Positions 27,797 through 37,224 of a stretch of 64,000 nucleotides of DNA are shown here, piece after piece. Source of the stretch: Streptomyces sp. cf386 (GTDB lineage Bacteria; Actinomycetota; Actinomycetes; Streptomycetales; Streptomycetaceae); assembly GCF_900103585.1 (NCBI RefSeq), contig NZ_FNHV01000001.1, positions 389,326 to 453,325 on the forward strand, given 5' to 3'. Below the pieces are notes generated by a model. The model did not search any database, had not been told where the DNA came from, and saw nothing but the letters and a program-made list of their open reading frames with translations. Both the position numbers and the translations under genes were made by a program. The first letter of the stretch is position 1. Every line of letters starts with the position of its first letter.

Positions 27797-29131
27797 ATGC
27801 GCGATCGCCGACGAAGTCGCCGCCCGGCCGCCCTGCTCGTCGCCGCGGCGCTCGCGTTCGGAACGGCCGCGTGCGGCTCCGGTTCCGGCAGCGCGGGCAG
27901 CGACGACCCGAACACCCTGGAGGTGTGGACCCGGAGCAATCCGGACTCCGCCGCCACCTATGACCGGGTCTTCGCCGCCTTCACCAAGAAGACCGGCATC
28001 AGGATCGACTACCAGCCGGTCATCAACTTCGACCAGCAGCTCCAGAGCCGGGCGTCCACCAAGGACCTGCCGGACGTCATGATCAACGACACGGCGCTGA
28101 TGGGCAGCTACCAGAGCCAGGGCCTGCTCAAGCCGATCGACCCCGCCTCGATCGCGGGCGGCGACCAGATCACCGACAAGTCCTGGTCCTCCACGGTGGG
28201 CGTCGACGGGAAGCACTACGGCATTCCGTACTCCCGCCAGGCCCAGACCCTGATGATCCGCACGGACTGGCTGAAGAAGCTTGATCTCAAGGCGCCGACG
28301 ACCTGGCAGGAGATGCTCTCCGTCGCCAAGGCGTTCGCCACCGAGGACCCGGACGGCGACGGCAAGGCCGACACCTACGGCATCGTCGCGCCGGGCAGCG
28401 CCCAGAACGGCTACGCCGCCTGGTGGGGCGCGAGCTTCCTGTGGCAGGGCGGCGCCGAGATCATCGAGTCGGACGGCAAGGGCAAGTACAGCCCGGCCAT
28501 GAACTCCGCCGCCGCGGTGAACGCCGTGACCTGGATGAAGGACAACCTCTTCTGCGGCGAGAAGGGTGTCCTCCAGCCCGGCGCGATCACCGCCGTCACG
28601 TCGACCGCCACCAACTTCCAGGACGGCAACGCCGGGATGTACATGACCGGCCCGTACAACATCACCACCTTCGACGGCACGCTCGGCAAGGACAAGTACG
28701 AGGTCGTCCCCGCCCCCTCGGGCCCGGCCGGCGGCGATGTGCTGGCCGACGGCGAGAACGTCTACCTCGGCGCCAAGACCGGCAAGGACAAGCAGGAGCT
28801 GGCGCTGGCCGCGTTCCTGGTCTCGCCCGAGGGCCAGAAGATCGCCATGACCAGCGTCGACGGCCACCAGCCCGTCGTCCGCATCCCGGTGAACTCCACC
28901 CTGGACGCGGCCAAGGTCCGCGGCGACGCCCGCTGGAGTGTCGTACAGAAGGCCTACGAGGACGCCTCCCAGCAGTTCCCGAACGCGCCGGACTTCGCCC
29001 CGATCAAGCAGGACACCGCCGACGCGCTCAACTCGATCTTCACGTACTGCGGCGGTGACGTCCGCTCCCAGCTGGGAGAGCTCAACGAGACCCTCGCCGG
29101 TGACCTCAAGGACCAGGACCTGCTCAAATGA
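27797..29131 (+). CDS. ABC transporter sugar/aldarate-binding lipoprotein
   Basis: 444 aa. The ATG at 27797 (GGAG seven bases upstream) is preferred over a GTG at 27752, which lacks a signal-peptide-compatible start. A basic N terminus, hydrophobic segment and lipobox (FGTAACGSG) mark a lipoprotein. The body shows the family-1 SBP pattern (LEVWTRSNPDSAATYDRVF; GIPYSRQAQTLMIRTDWLK; GAKTGKDKQELALAAFLV). It binds the substrate for the two permeases that follow with ATGA overlaps. Because the operon ends in glucarate-degrading enzymes, the ligand is likely an aldaric acid or an oligosaccharide releasing one; this is inferred from context. Confidence 0.88.
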   Translation: MRDRRRSRRPAALLVAAALAFGTAACGSGSGSAGSDDPNTLEVWTRSNPDSAATYDRVFAAFTKKTGIRIDYQPVINFDQQLQSRASTKDLPDVMINDTALMGSYQSQGLLKPIDPASIAGGDQITDKSWSSTVGVDGKHYGIPYSRQAQTLMIRTDWLKKLDLKAPTTWQEMLSVAKAFATEDPDGDGKADTYGIVAPGSAQNGYAAWWGASFLWQGGAEIIESDGKGKYSPAMNSAAAVNAVTWMKDNLFCGEKGVLQPGAITAVTSTATNFQDGNAGMYMTGPYNITTFDGTLGKDKYEVVPAPSGPAGGDVLADGENVYLGAKTGKDKQELALAAFLVSPEGQKIAMTSVDGHQPVVRIPVNSTLDAAKVRGDARWSVVQKAYEDASQQFPNAPDFAPIKQDTADALNSIFTYCGGDVRSQLGELNETLAGDLKDQDLLK

Positions 29132-30044
29132 CCGCTACCGTCCCCGCGCCCGCGGCGCGCAGAGGCCTCGGCAAGAGGGCCTTCAACAAGAAAGCCGTCG
29201 TCCCCTGGCTGTTCCTGGCACCCGGCCTGCTGCTCGCCCTCGTCTTCAAGTTCTGGCCGATGGCCAAGGGCGTCTGGCTCAGCTTCTTCGACGTACGGCC
29301 CTTCCTCGGCGACCGGTGGATCGGCCTCGACAACTACACCCGGGTCCTCACCGACCACCGCTTCCAGGACGCCATCGGCCACACCCTGGTCCTGGGCATC
29401 GGCCAGTCGCTCGGCGCCATCCTCCTCGGCTTCGTCCTCGCCCTGCTGCTGGAGGGCCAGGCCCGCTCGCTGAAGATCATCCGTATCGCGGTGTTCCTGC
29501 CCGCCGTCACCGCCACCGCGGTCGTCGGTGAGCTGTGGCGGCTGATGTACTACCCGACCTCCGACGGCCTCCTCAACAGCGGTCTGCACCTGCTCGGGCT
29601 CGGCCCCGTTCAGTTCCTCGACAACCCGGGCATCGCGCTGTACTCGACGATGGCCATGGGCATCTGGATCTGGGCCCCGTACAACATGGTGATCATCCTC
29701 GCCGGTCTGGCGGGCGTGGACCGCTCGCTGTACGAGGCGGCGGCGATGGACGGCGTCTCGCTGTGGCAGCGCCTTCGTCACGTCACGCTGCCCGCGATCC
29801 GTCCGGCGCTGATGATCGTGCTCACGCTCGCCACGATCCGCGGACTGCGCGTGTTCACCGAGGTCTACGTCCTCACCGGCGGCGGCCCCGCCGGGTCCAC
29901 CGACGTCTGGATGACCCGCGCCTACACCCTCGGCTTCACCCGCAACGACATCGGCGGCGCCTCGGCGGCCTCCGTCGTGCTGCTCTGCGTGACGCTGCTG
30001 CTCACCGTCACGATCAACTACCTCCGCAAGAGGGGAGAAGCGCG

Positions 30045-30048
<4 letters not shown>
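29128..30048 (+). CDS. ABC sugar permease, MalF-type
   Basis: 306 aa. ATG overlaps the SBP stop (ATGA). Six hydrophobic segments are visible, and the ATPase-docking EAA loop is intact (YEAAAMDGVSLWQRLRHVTL, then P). The signature start (KAVVPWLFLAPGLLLALVFK) is typical of MalF/UgpA-type proteins. With the next gene it forms the membrane channel. No ATPase gene follows; Streptomyces importers of this class usually share the multitask ATPase MsiK encoded elsewhere. Confidence 0.9.
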
Positions 30049-31013
<965 letters not shown>

Positions 31014-31038
31014 ACCACCCCCCACGTTTGAGGGAGAC

Positions 31039-31947
31039 ATGAAGTTCCAAGGAGTGCTGTTCTTCCCGGTGACGCCGTTCGCCGCGGACGGTTCGCTGGA
31101 CGAGGAACGGCTCGCCCGGCACATCGAGAACGGCGTCGCGGCCGGTGCGGGCGGCGTGTTCGTCGCCTGCGGCACCGGTGAGTTCCACGCGTTGACGCCC
31201 GACGAGATCGAACGGGCGACGCGCGTCGCCGTGGAGACGACCGCCGGCCGCGTCCCCGTCCTGGCCGCGGCGGGCGGCCCTCCCCCGGTCGCCCGCGACC
31301 ATGCCGCCCGCGTCGAACGCGCCGGCGCCGACGGCATCCTGTTGCTGCCGCCCTATCTCGTGACAGCGCCGCAGCGGGGACTGGTGCGGTACGTCGAGGA
31401 GGTCACGGCCGCCACCGACCTGCCGGTGATCTTCTACCAGCGCGGCACCGCCCGCCTCACCGAGACCACGGCGGCCGAGATCGCCGCCCTGCCGAAGGTC
31501 GTCGGCCTCAAGGACGGTATCGGCGACATCGAGCGGATGCACCGCATCGTCCGCGCGGTGCGTGCCGTGCCCGGCGGGGCGGACTTCCAGTTCTTCAACG
31601 GCCTGCCCACCGCCGAGATGACGGCGCCCGCCTACCAGGGCATCGGCGTCGACCTGTACTCGTCGGCGGTGTTCGCCTTCGCCCCGGAGATCGCGCTCGC
31701 CTTCCACCAGGCGCTGGCGCGGGGAGACCATGAGGTGGTGACGACCCTTCTCGACGAGTTCTACGGCCCCCTCGTCGAACTCCGCGACGAGGTCCCCGGG
31801 TACGCCGTGGCCCTCGTCAAGGCCGGAGTGACCCTCCGGGGCCTGGACGTCGGCGGCGTACGGGCGCCGCTGCTCGACCTCACGCCGGAGCACCTCGCCC
31901 GGCTGGCGAAACTCATCGACCACGGCCTGGAGGCGGTCCGCGCATGA
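31039..31947 (+). CDS. kdgD: 5-dehydro-4-deoxyglucarate dehydratase (KdgD)
   Basis: 302 aa. The ATG at 31039 follows GAGGGAGAC. It is a DapA-superfamily TIM barrel with the Schiff-base Lys158 (VVGLKDG) and the catalytic Tyr133 (PVIFYQRG). The opening GVLFFPVTPFAADGSLDEE and FVACGTGEFHALTPDE are typical of KdgD rather than DapA or NanA. It would convert 5-dehydro-4-deoxy-D-glucarate to 2,5-dioxopentanoate, CO2 and water. It is 25 bp after the permease and overlaps the glucarate dehydratase gene. The semialdehyde dehydrogenase that should finish the path to 2-oxoglutarate is not in the window. Confidence 0.92.
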   Translation: MKFQGVLFFPVTPFAADGSLDEERLARHIENGVAAGAGGVFVACGTGEFHALTPDEIERATRVAVETTAGRVPVLAAAGGPPPVARDHAARVERAGADGILLLPPYLVTAPQRGLVRYVEEVTAATDLPVIFYQRGTARLTETTAAEIAALPKVVGLKDGIGDIERMHRIVRAVRAVPGGADFQFFNGLPTAEMTAPAYQGIGVDLYSSAVFAFAPEIALAFHQALARGDHEVVTTLLDEFYGPLVELRDEVPGYAVALVKAGVTLRGLDVGGVRAPLLDLTPEHLARLAKLIDHGLEAVRA

Positions 31948-33203
31948 GCACCACCGTCGGCACCCGGATCCGCGAGCTGATCGTCACCCCGATCGCCTTC
32001 CGCGACCCGCCCCTGCTCAACTCGGGCGGCGTCCACGAGCCCCTCGCCCTGCGCGTCATCCTCCAACTGGTCCTGGAGGACGGCACGGTGGGCCTCGGCG
32101 AGTCCCCCGGAGGCGTCGCCCGGCTGGAGCGGCTTCAGGCCGCCGCGAAGGTGGTCGTGGGCATGGACGTCTTCGACACGACCGCCGTCTCGGCCGCGAT
32201 CGACGCCGCCCTGCTGCCCACCGTGCCCAGCTCCCACGAGCGCGGCTGGACCACCTCGGCGGTGGAGGTCGCCTGCCTCGACGCACAGGGCAAGCTGCTC
32301 GGCCGTCCGGTCAGCGACCTGCTCGGCGGGAAGGTCCGGGACTCGGTGCCCTTCGCCGCGTACCTCTTCTACAAGTGGGCCGATCACCCTGCCCTCGACG
32401 GCCGCCCGTCGGTCGGCGACGAGTGGGGCGAGGCGCTGGATCCCGCCGGGATCGTCGAGCAGGCCCGGCTGATGCAACAGCGGTACGGGTTCGAGTCGTT
32501 CAAGCTCAAGGGCGGCGTGTTCCCGCCCGACGAGGAGATCGCGGCGATCAAGGCGCTGGCGGAGGCCTTCCCCGGGAAGCCGCTGCGCCTGGACCCCAAC
32601 ACGGCCTGGACGGTGGAGACGTCGAAGTACGTCGCGCGCGAACTGGACGGCGTGCTGGAGTACCTGGAGGACCCGGCCAAGGGCATCGACGGGATGGCCG
32701 AGGTCGCGAAGGACTCGCCGCTCCCCCTCGCCACCAACATGTGCGTGATCGCCTGGGAGCACCTGAAGCCGGGGATCGAGCAGAACGCTATCCAGGTGCT
32801 CCTCACCGACCACCACTACTGGGGCGGACTGCGTCGCACCCGTGAACTGGCCGCCGTCTGCGAGGCGTTCGGCATCGCGCTCTCGATGCACTCCAACTCG
32901 CATCTGGGCATCAGCCTCGCGGCGATGACCCATGTGGCGGCGGCCATCCCGAACCTCGACCACTCCTGCGACACCCACTACCCGTGGAACTCCGCCGACG
33001 AAGTGATCGTCCCGGGTGTCCTGGAACTGCGCGACGGGGCGGTCGAGGTGCCCACGGGACCGGGCCTCGGCGTGGAACTCGACCACGACGCCCTCGACCG
33101 GCTGCACCGTCTGTACGTCGACTCGGGGATGCGGTCACGCGACGACACCGGGTACATGCGACGGATCCAGCCGGAGTACGAGCGCCGACTCCCCCGCTGG
33201 TGA
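31944..33203 (+). CDS. gudD: Glucarate dehydratase, enolase superfamily
   Basis: 419 aa; ATG overlaps kdgD's stop (ATGA). It shows enolase-superfamily catalytic features: KxK at Lys187-Leu-Lys189 (FKLKGGV), metal-binding Asp217/Asn219 (RLDPNTAW), and HSNSHLGIS with His320 as the likely catalytic base. The stretch PLATNMCV is characteristic of glucarate dehydratases. It makes 5-dehydro-4-deoxyglucarate from D-glucarate (possibly also L-idarate), the substrate of the preceding enzyme. The pair with the importer defines a compact aldarate-use operon. Length is close to characterised GlucD proteins. Confidence 0.92.
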   Translation: MSTTVGTRIRELIVTPIAFRDPPLLNSGGVHEPLALRVILQLVLEDGTVGLGESPGGVARLERLQAAAKVVVGMDVFDTTAVSAAIDAALLPTVPSSHERGWTTSAVEVACLDAQGKLLGRPVSDLLGGKVRDSVPFAAYLFYKWADHPALDGRPSVGDEWGEALDPAGIVEQARLMQQRYGFESFKLKGGVFPPDEEIAAIKALAEAFPGKPLRLDPNTAWTVETSKYVARELDGVLEYLEDPAKGIDGMAEVAKDSPLPLATNMCVIAWEHLKPGIEQNAIQVLLTDHHYWGGLRRTRELAAVCEAFGIALSMHSNSHLGISLAAMTHVAAAIPNLDHSCDTHYPWNSADEVIVPGVLELRDGAVEVPTGPGLGVELDHDALDRLHRLYVDSGMRSRDDTGYMRRIQPEYERRLPRW

Positions 33204-33214
33204 CCGACTGACCG

Positions 33215-33964
33215 TCACAAGGTGCGGCCCAGCAGCTCCAGCAGGGCCGCCCAGTGCCGTTCCGTCGCCTCGGCGTCGTACATCGCGGTGTCCGCCTGGG
33301 TGAAGCCGTGGTGGGCGCCGGGGTAGACCTCGCCGCGGTGGCGGACACCGGCCGCGGCGAGGGCCTTGTCGAGGCGGTCGATCTGCTCGGCAGGGTTGGT
33401 CGAGTCCTGGTCGGCGTGGCCGAAGTAGAGCTCGGCGGTGATGCGGTCGGCGACCAGGTGCGGGCTGTCCGGCGCGTCCGTCGCGAGGTACGCCCCGTGG
33501 AAGCCGGCCGCGGCCGCCACCCGGTCCGGATACGTCCCGGCGGTGCGCAGGGCGAGGCCGGCACCCATGCAGTAGCCGGTGACGCCCACCGGGCCGTCCA
33601 CCGTCAGCGGGGAGTCGGCCAGCCAGTCGAGGTAGACACCGGCGTCCCGCATGGCGGCTTGGGGTGTGAGGGTCACGGCGGCCGGGCGCAGACTCTGGAA
33701 GATTTCCGGCCGCTCGGCCGGGTTGATGAAGTCGGGCAACTCGACGACGGGCGCCGGGCTATGCCGGTAGAAGACGTTGGGGACCAGGACGGTGTACCCG
33801 GCCGAGGCGAGCCGGTCCGCCATCCGCTTCAGGTGCGGGCGCAGGCCGAAGGCGTCCATGTACATCAGCACCGCCGGGTGCGGTGCGCTGCTGCCCTCGG
33901 GCCTGGCGAGATAAGCGTCGACGGTTCCGTCCGGGGTGGGGACGGTGACGGGTGTTCCCTGCAT
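33215..33964 (-). CDS. Dienelactone hydrolase family protein
   Basis: 249 aa from the ATG at 33964. An alpha/beta hydrolase with Cys132 as nucleophile in GYCMGAG, Asp185 (GHADQD) and His219 (GAHHGF), the Cys-Asp-His triad of dienelactone hydrolases. The N terminus (DGTVDAYLARPEG; PAVLMYMDAFGLRP) fits. No aromatic ring-cleavage genes accompany it, so the substrate is unknown. It ends 11 bp from gudD in convergent orientation and begins 7 bp after the oxidoreductase, so those two form an operon, probably under the TetR regulator upstream. Confidence 0.88.
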   Translation of the reverse strand: MQGTPVTVPTPDGTVDAYLARPEGSSAPHPAVLMYMDAFGLRPHLKRMADRLASAGYTVLVPNVFYRHSPAPVVELPDFINPAERPEIFQSLRPAAVTLTPQAAMRDAGVYLDWLADSPLTVDGPVGVTGYCMGAGLALRTAGTYPDRVAAAAGFHGAYLATDAPDSPHLVADRITAELYFGHADQDSTNPAEQIDRLDKALAAAGVRHRGEVYPGAHHGFTQADTAMYDAEATERHWAALLELLGRTL

Positions 33965-33971
33965 GGCGGCC

Positions 33972-34706
33972 TCAGTTCTCGAAGGTCGTGGCGTCGAAGG
34001 TCGTGGCGTCGATCAGTTCCCGGACGCGCTCCGCGGAGACCGGGACGCCCGGGGTCTCGAAGAACCAGCGCCGCGCCTCCTCCTGGTTCAACCCCTCGGG
34101 CCGTGGTGCCAGGTACGGGTCGACGTAGACCGGCGTACCGGGCTGGCTGCGTCGGCTGTCGGCGAGCGTCCCGATGTCCACGGCGTCGTAGCCGAGGGTG
34201 TCCAGCAGCCGGGCCACGTCGGCCTTGGCCCCGGGGTCGTCACCCGCGATGGGCAGCGCGGTGCGGTCGGGGGCGCCGGAGGGCCGGGCCGAGGTCGCCA
34301 GCCGCTGGAAGTCGATGTTGTTGAAGGCCTTCACCACGCGCGAGTCGGCCAGGTGCCGCTGGACCAGGGCGCTGGAGGTCAGCTCGCCCGAGTCCAGTTC
34401 GGCGAGGCGGCCGTCGCGGTCCGGGTAGTAGTTCATGGTGTCGATCACGGTCCTGCCCGCGAGGGCGGCGGCCGGAAGGCGGTCGTAGGCCTTGAGCGGG
34501 ACGGTCGCCACGACCAGGTCACCGGCTTGCGCGGCCTCCTCGGGCGTGACCGCCCGCGCATGGTCGCCGAGTTCGGCGACGAGGTCGGCGAGGGTCTCGG
34601 GACCGCGGGAGTTGCTGAGGACGACGTCCAGTCCGGCGGCGACGGCGAGGCGGGCCACAGCGCCGCCGATCATGCCGCTGCCGATGAGTCCGAGGGTCTT
34701 GGTCAC
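33972..34706 (-). CDS. NADP oxidoreductase, coenzyme F420-dependent (NPD) family
   Basis: 244 aa, ATG at 34706. Rossmann start GLIGSGMIGGAVARLAVAAG, then NYYPDRDGRLAEL and VVKAFNNIDFQRL, typical of F420H2:NADP-like reductases. The C terminus ends with a duplicated DATTF caused by a 15-bp tandem repeat at 33979-34008, which lengthens the tail by five residues. It is divergent from the TetR gene across a 146-bp region with palindromes, suggesting that regulator controls it. The actual substrate is unknown. Confidence 0.85.
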   Translation of the reverse strand: MTKTLGLIGSGMIGGAVARLAVAAGLDVVLSNSRGPETLADLVAELGDHARAVTPEEAAQAGDLVVATVPLKAYDRLPAAALAGRTVIDTMNYYPDRDGRLAELDSGELTSSALVQRHLADSRVVKAFNNIDFQRLATSARPSGAPDRTALPIAGDDPGAKADVARLLDTLGYDAVDIGTLADSRRSQPGTPVYVDPYLAPRPEGLNQEEARRWFFETPGVPVSAERVRELIDATTFDATTFEN

Positions 34707-34767
34707 GGTGTGCGTGCCTCCGTCGCTGTGCTGGGGGGAGCCTGCGCAATGAAGTTTTGTGAAGTGG

Positions 34768-34803
34768 AGTTTCGTATGTGAAACTGAGTGTCACGTTAGT
34801 GAC
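34768..34803. promoter_or_regulatory. Tandem inverted repeats, candidate TetR operators
   Basis: AGTTTC-gtatgt-GAAACT (34768-34785) is a perfect inverted repeat; four bases later GTCAC-gtta-GTGAC (34790-34803) is another. Both lie between the divergent oxidoreductase and tetR starts, where an autoregulated TetR repressor normally binds. Which site is used cannot be told from sequence. Confidence 0.6.
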
Positions 34804-34852
34804 CGAGTATCGGATCTGCAAGTCGGATCGGACGGCGGGATAGGGTCGCGAG

Positions 34853-35458
34853 GTGAGCGCAGCAGCACGTACCAGCACCAGAGACATCGCCCGGGCCGCC
34901 GTACGGGCCCAACTGGCCGAGGTGGCCTTGGAGTTGTTCCAGCGCGAGGGCTTCGAGAAGGTCACCCTGGACGACCTGGCGACGGCCGCCGGCGTGTCCC
35001 GCAGCACCTTCCTGCGCTACTTCGGCACCAAGGAGGAGGCCGTCCTCGCCGCCTTCGACGCCCATGGCGACCAGGCCGCCGACGCCCTGCGCGCCCGGCC
35101 CGCCGACGAGGACGACTGGACGGCGCTGCGGCACGCCCTGGACACGGTCATCGCGCGCTATCACGAGGACCCGGCCCGTGCCCTCGCGACGACCCGCCTG
35201 GTCAGGGACACCCCCGCCCTGTGCGCGCGCCAGCTGGAGAAGCAGCACGGCTGGCGCCCCGCCCTGGCCAGGGCGCTCGCGGAGCGCGCCGGTTCCACGG
35301 ACGGCCCCTCGGGGGCGGCGACGCTCGGCCAGACGGTGCGCGCCGCCGCGGCGCTGGACTGTCTGAACGTCGCGGTCGACCACTGGAGCGCCTCCGACGG
35401 CCGACTCGACCTGGTCGAGCTCCTGGACGAGGCCTTCACGGCGCTCGGGTCCCGCTAG
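34853..35458 (+). CDS. TetR-family transcriptional regulator
   Basis: 201 aa from a GTG at 34853. The N-terminal helix-turn-helix is clear: VALELFQREGFEKVTLDDLA, then TAAGVSRSTFLRYFGTKEEA. The C-terminal ligand domain (ALDTVIARYHEDPARALATT) is typical of actinobacterial members. It is divergent from the NADP oxidoreductase/dienelactone hydrolase pair, and the intergenic palindromes suggest it represses them and itself. Ligand unknown. Confidence 0.92.
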   Translation: MSAAARTSTRDIARAAVRAQLAEVALELFQREGFEKVTLDDLATAAGVSRSTFLRYFGTKEEAVLAAFDAHGDQAADALRARPADEDDWTALRHALDTVIARYHEDPARALATTRLVRDTPALCARQLEKQHGWRPALARALAERAGSTDGPSGAATLGQTVRAAAALDCLNVAVDHWSASDGRLDLVELLDEAFTALGSR

Positions 35459-35587
35459 CGCCTGTCCGGCGGATCAGGCCAGGGCCTGTTTCAGGGGTCG
35501 CCGAATCCGTGGCCGCGTCCCATCATCGCTGCATGACCGAGCTGACCCGACGAGGCTCGACCAGCAGCAGGAAGGGAGTCGCCGGCC

Positions 35588-36235
35588 ATGTCACTGACTC
35601 GCGTCCACAACTTCTCCATCTCGCTCGACGGCTTCGGCACCGGTGAGGGGCTGAGCCAGGAGGCGCCGTTCGGCCACGCCGGCGAAAGGCTGCACGAGTG
35701 GATGTTCACCACCCGGTTCTGGCACAACATGATCAACCGGCCCGGCGGAACCGGCGGCCTGGACGACGCCTTCGCGCGGCAGTTCCTGCCCGGGATCGGC
35801 GCCGAGATCATGGGCGCCGGGAAGTTCGGCTATCCGGGGTGGCACGAGAACCCGGAATGGAAGGGGTGGTGGGGGCCCAACCCGCCGTTCCACACACCGA
35901 CCTTCATCCTCACCCATCACCCACGCCCGTCGATCGAGATGGAGGGCGGCACGACGTTCCACTTCCTCGACACCTCGCCCGCCAAGGCGCTCGAGACGGC
36001 CCGAGAGGCCGCGGACGGCCAAGACGTACGCATCGGCGGCGGGCCCACCGTGATCCGCGACTTCGCCGCCGCCGGGCTCATCGACCACATGCACATCGTG
36101 GTGAACCCGATCCTGCTCGGCCGGGGCGTACGTCTCTGGGACGGCCTGGAGGGCTTCGAGGACGACTACGAGGTCGAGGCCACCTCCTCGCCCAGCGGAG
36201 TCACGCATGTGACGTTCACCCGTGCGGGCCTCTGA
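35588..36235 (+). CDS. Dihydrofolate reductase / RibD C-terminal-like protein
   Basis: 215 aa. ATG at 35588, with AGGAAGGGAG about ten bases before it. The fold markers are VHNFSISLDGFGTGEG at the N terminus, a central loop, and IGGGPTVIRDFAAAGLIDHM, then IVVNPILLGRGVRLWD, all typical of the RibD_C/DHFR-like family. These are stand-alone NADPH reductases of unknown substrate in Streptomyces. It is monocistronic and convergent with the next gene. Confidence 0.85.
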   Translation: MSLTRVHNFSISLDGFGTGEGLSQEAPFGHAGERLHEWMFTTRFWHNMINRPGGTGGLDDAFARQFLPGIGAEIMGAGKFGYPGWHENPEWKGWWGPNPPFHTPTFILTHHPRPSIEMEGGTTFHFLDTSPAKALETAREAADGQDVRIGGGPTVIRDFAAAGLIDHMHIVVNPILLGRGVRLWDGLEGFEDDYEVEATSSPSGVTHVTFTRAGL

Positions 36236-36264
36236 ACCAGCGTGGTGCCGGTGTTGCCGGACCG

Positions 36265-37224
36265 CTACCCCGTCAGTGCCTCGACGCGCCGCATCACGTC
36301 ACGGCAGAACGCTCCCACCCCGTCCGGGTCGTCGATGAACTGGTTCGGCTTGACGCAGAAGGTCGTGAAGCCCTGTTCCAGCTGCTCCGGGATCGACGCG
36401 AGTGCGGCGCCGAGGTCCGCCGGGGAGTGGTCGTCGGGGAAGACGGCCTGGGTGCCGCCGATCATCTCCAGGTCGGCGAGGTCGCGGCCGGCCGCGGCCA
36501 GGGCGTCCTTGAGGAGTTGCATGTCCTCGCCCGAGGGCCGGCCGAGGGGGTGGAATCCATGGCCGTGGCGGACGAGCCGGCGCAGGACCGGGCCGTGCAG
36601 GCGCTGTCCGCCGAACCACAGCCGGGGGCCCTCCGGGCGGTACGCCTTCGGCTCGAACCAGACGTCCTTGAAGGAGTAGTGCTCACCGGCGTGCGAGAGC
36701 GGTGACGGCCCCCAGGCTTTCGCCCAGATCGCCAGGTGCTCGTCGAGCAACCGGCCGCGGCTGCCGAACGGCACGCCCAGCGCGTCGTACTCGTCCTTGC
36801 TCCAGCTGACCGTGGGCTGCACCACCAGTCGTCCTTCGCTGAGCAGGTCGAGGGTGCCCAACTCGCGCGCCATCAGCAGGGGATGGCGCAGCGGGGCGAG
36901 GACGGCCGCGGCGGCCAGGCGCAGCCGCTCGGTGACGGAGGCGATGGCGGCGAGCAGAAGCAGCGAGTTCGGCCAGGGGGTGTTCGGGTCCTGGTTGCCC
37001 GGGAGGGCGTAGTCGCGGGGGTTGCCCATGACGCCGGCCGCGGCGGCGTCGGGCCCGAGGACGATGTGTTCGCTGACCATCACCGCGTCGAACCCGGCGT
37101 CCTCGGCCTCGCGGGCCCAGCGGACGGCCCTGGGGAGATCGGCGCGGCCATCGGTGAGGGTCCAGTTCTCGCTGAGGACGAGAAGCATGCGGGGTGCGGT
37201 GGCCGTCGGCCTGGTGACCGTCAT
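36265..37224 (-). CDS. LLM-class F420-dependent oxidoreductase
   Basis: 319 aa. I chose the ATG at 37224 because it overlaps the LuxR stop (ATGA) and lies six bases after AAGG; an ATG two codons earlier is too close to that site. A luciferase-like TIM barrel is shown by RAVRWAREAEDAGFDAVMVS, GNQDPNTPWPNSLLLLAAIA and LLSEGRLVVQPTVSWSKDEY. Such enzymes use F420 or FMN. Translational coupling to a LuxR-type regulator hints at a shared signal-response function. Substrate unknown. Confidence 0.85.
   Translation of the reverse strand: MTVTRPTATAPRMLLVLSENWTLTDGRADLPRAVRWAREAEDAGFDAVMVSEHIVLGPDAAAAGVMGNPRDYALPGNQDPNTPWPNSLLLLAAIASVTERLRLAAAAVLAPLRHPLLMARELGTLDLLSEGRLVVQPTVSWSKDEYDALGVPFGSRGRLLDEHLAIWAKAWGPSPLSHAGEHYSFKDVWFEPKAYRPEGPRLWFGGQRLHGPVLRRLVRHGHGFHPLGRPSGEDMQLLKDALAAAGRDLADLEMIGGTQAVFPDDHSPADLGAALASIPEQLEQGFTTFCVKPNQFIDDPDGVGAFCRDVMRRVEALTG

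Noticed and set aside
33200..33230. GTGAC...GTCAC inverted repeat between gudD and the dienelactone hydrolase gene as terminator
   Set aside because: Only five-base arms and no T-run; too weak to call.
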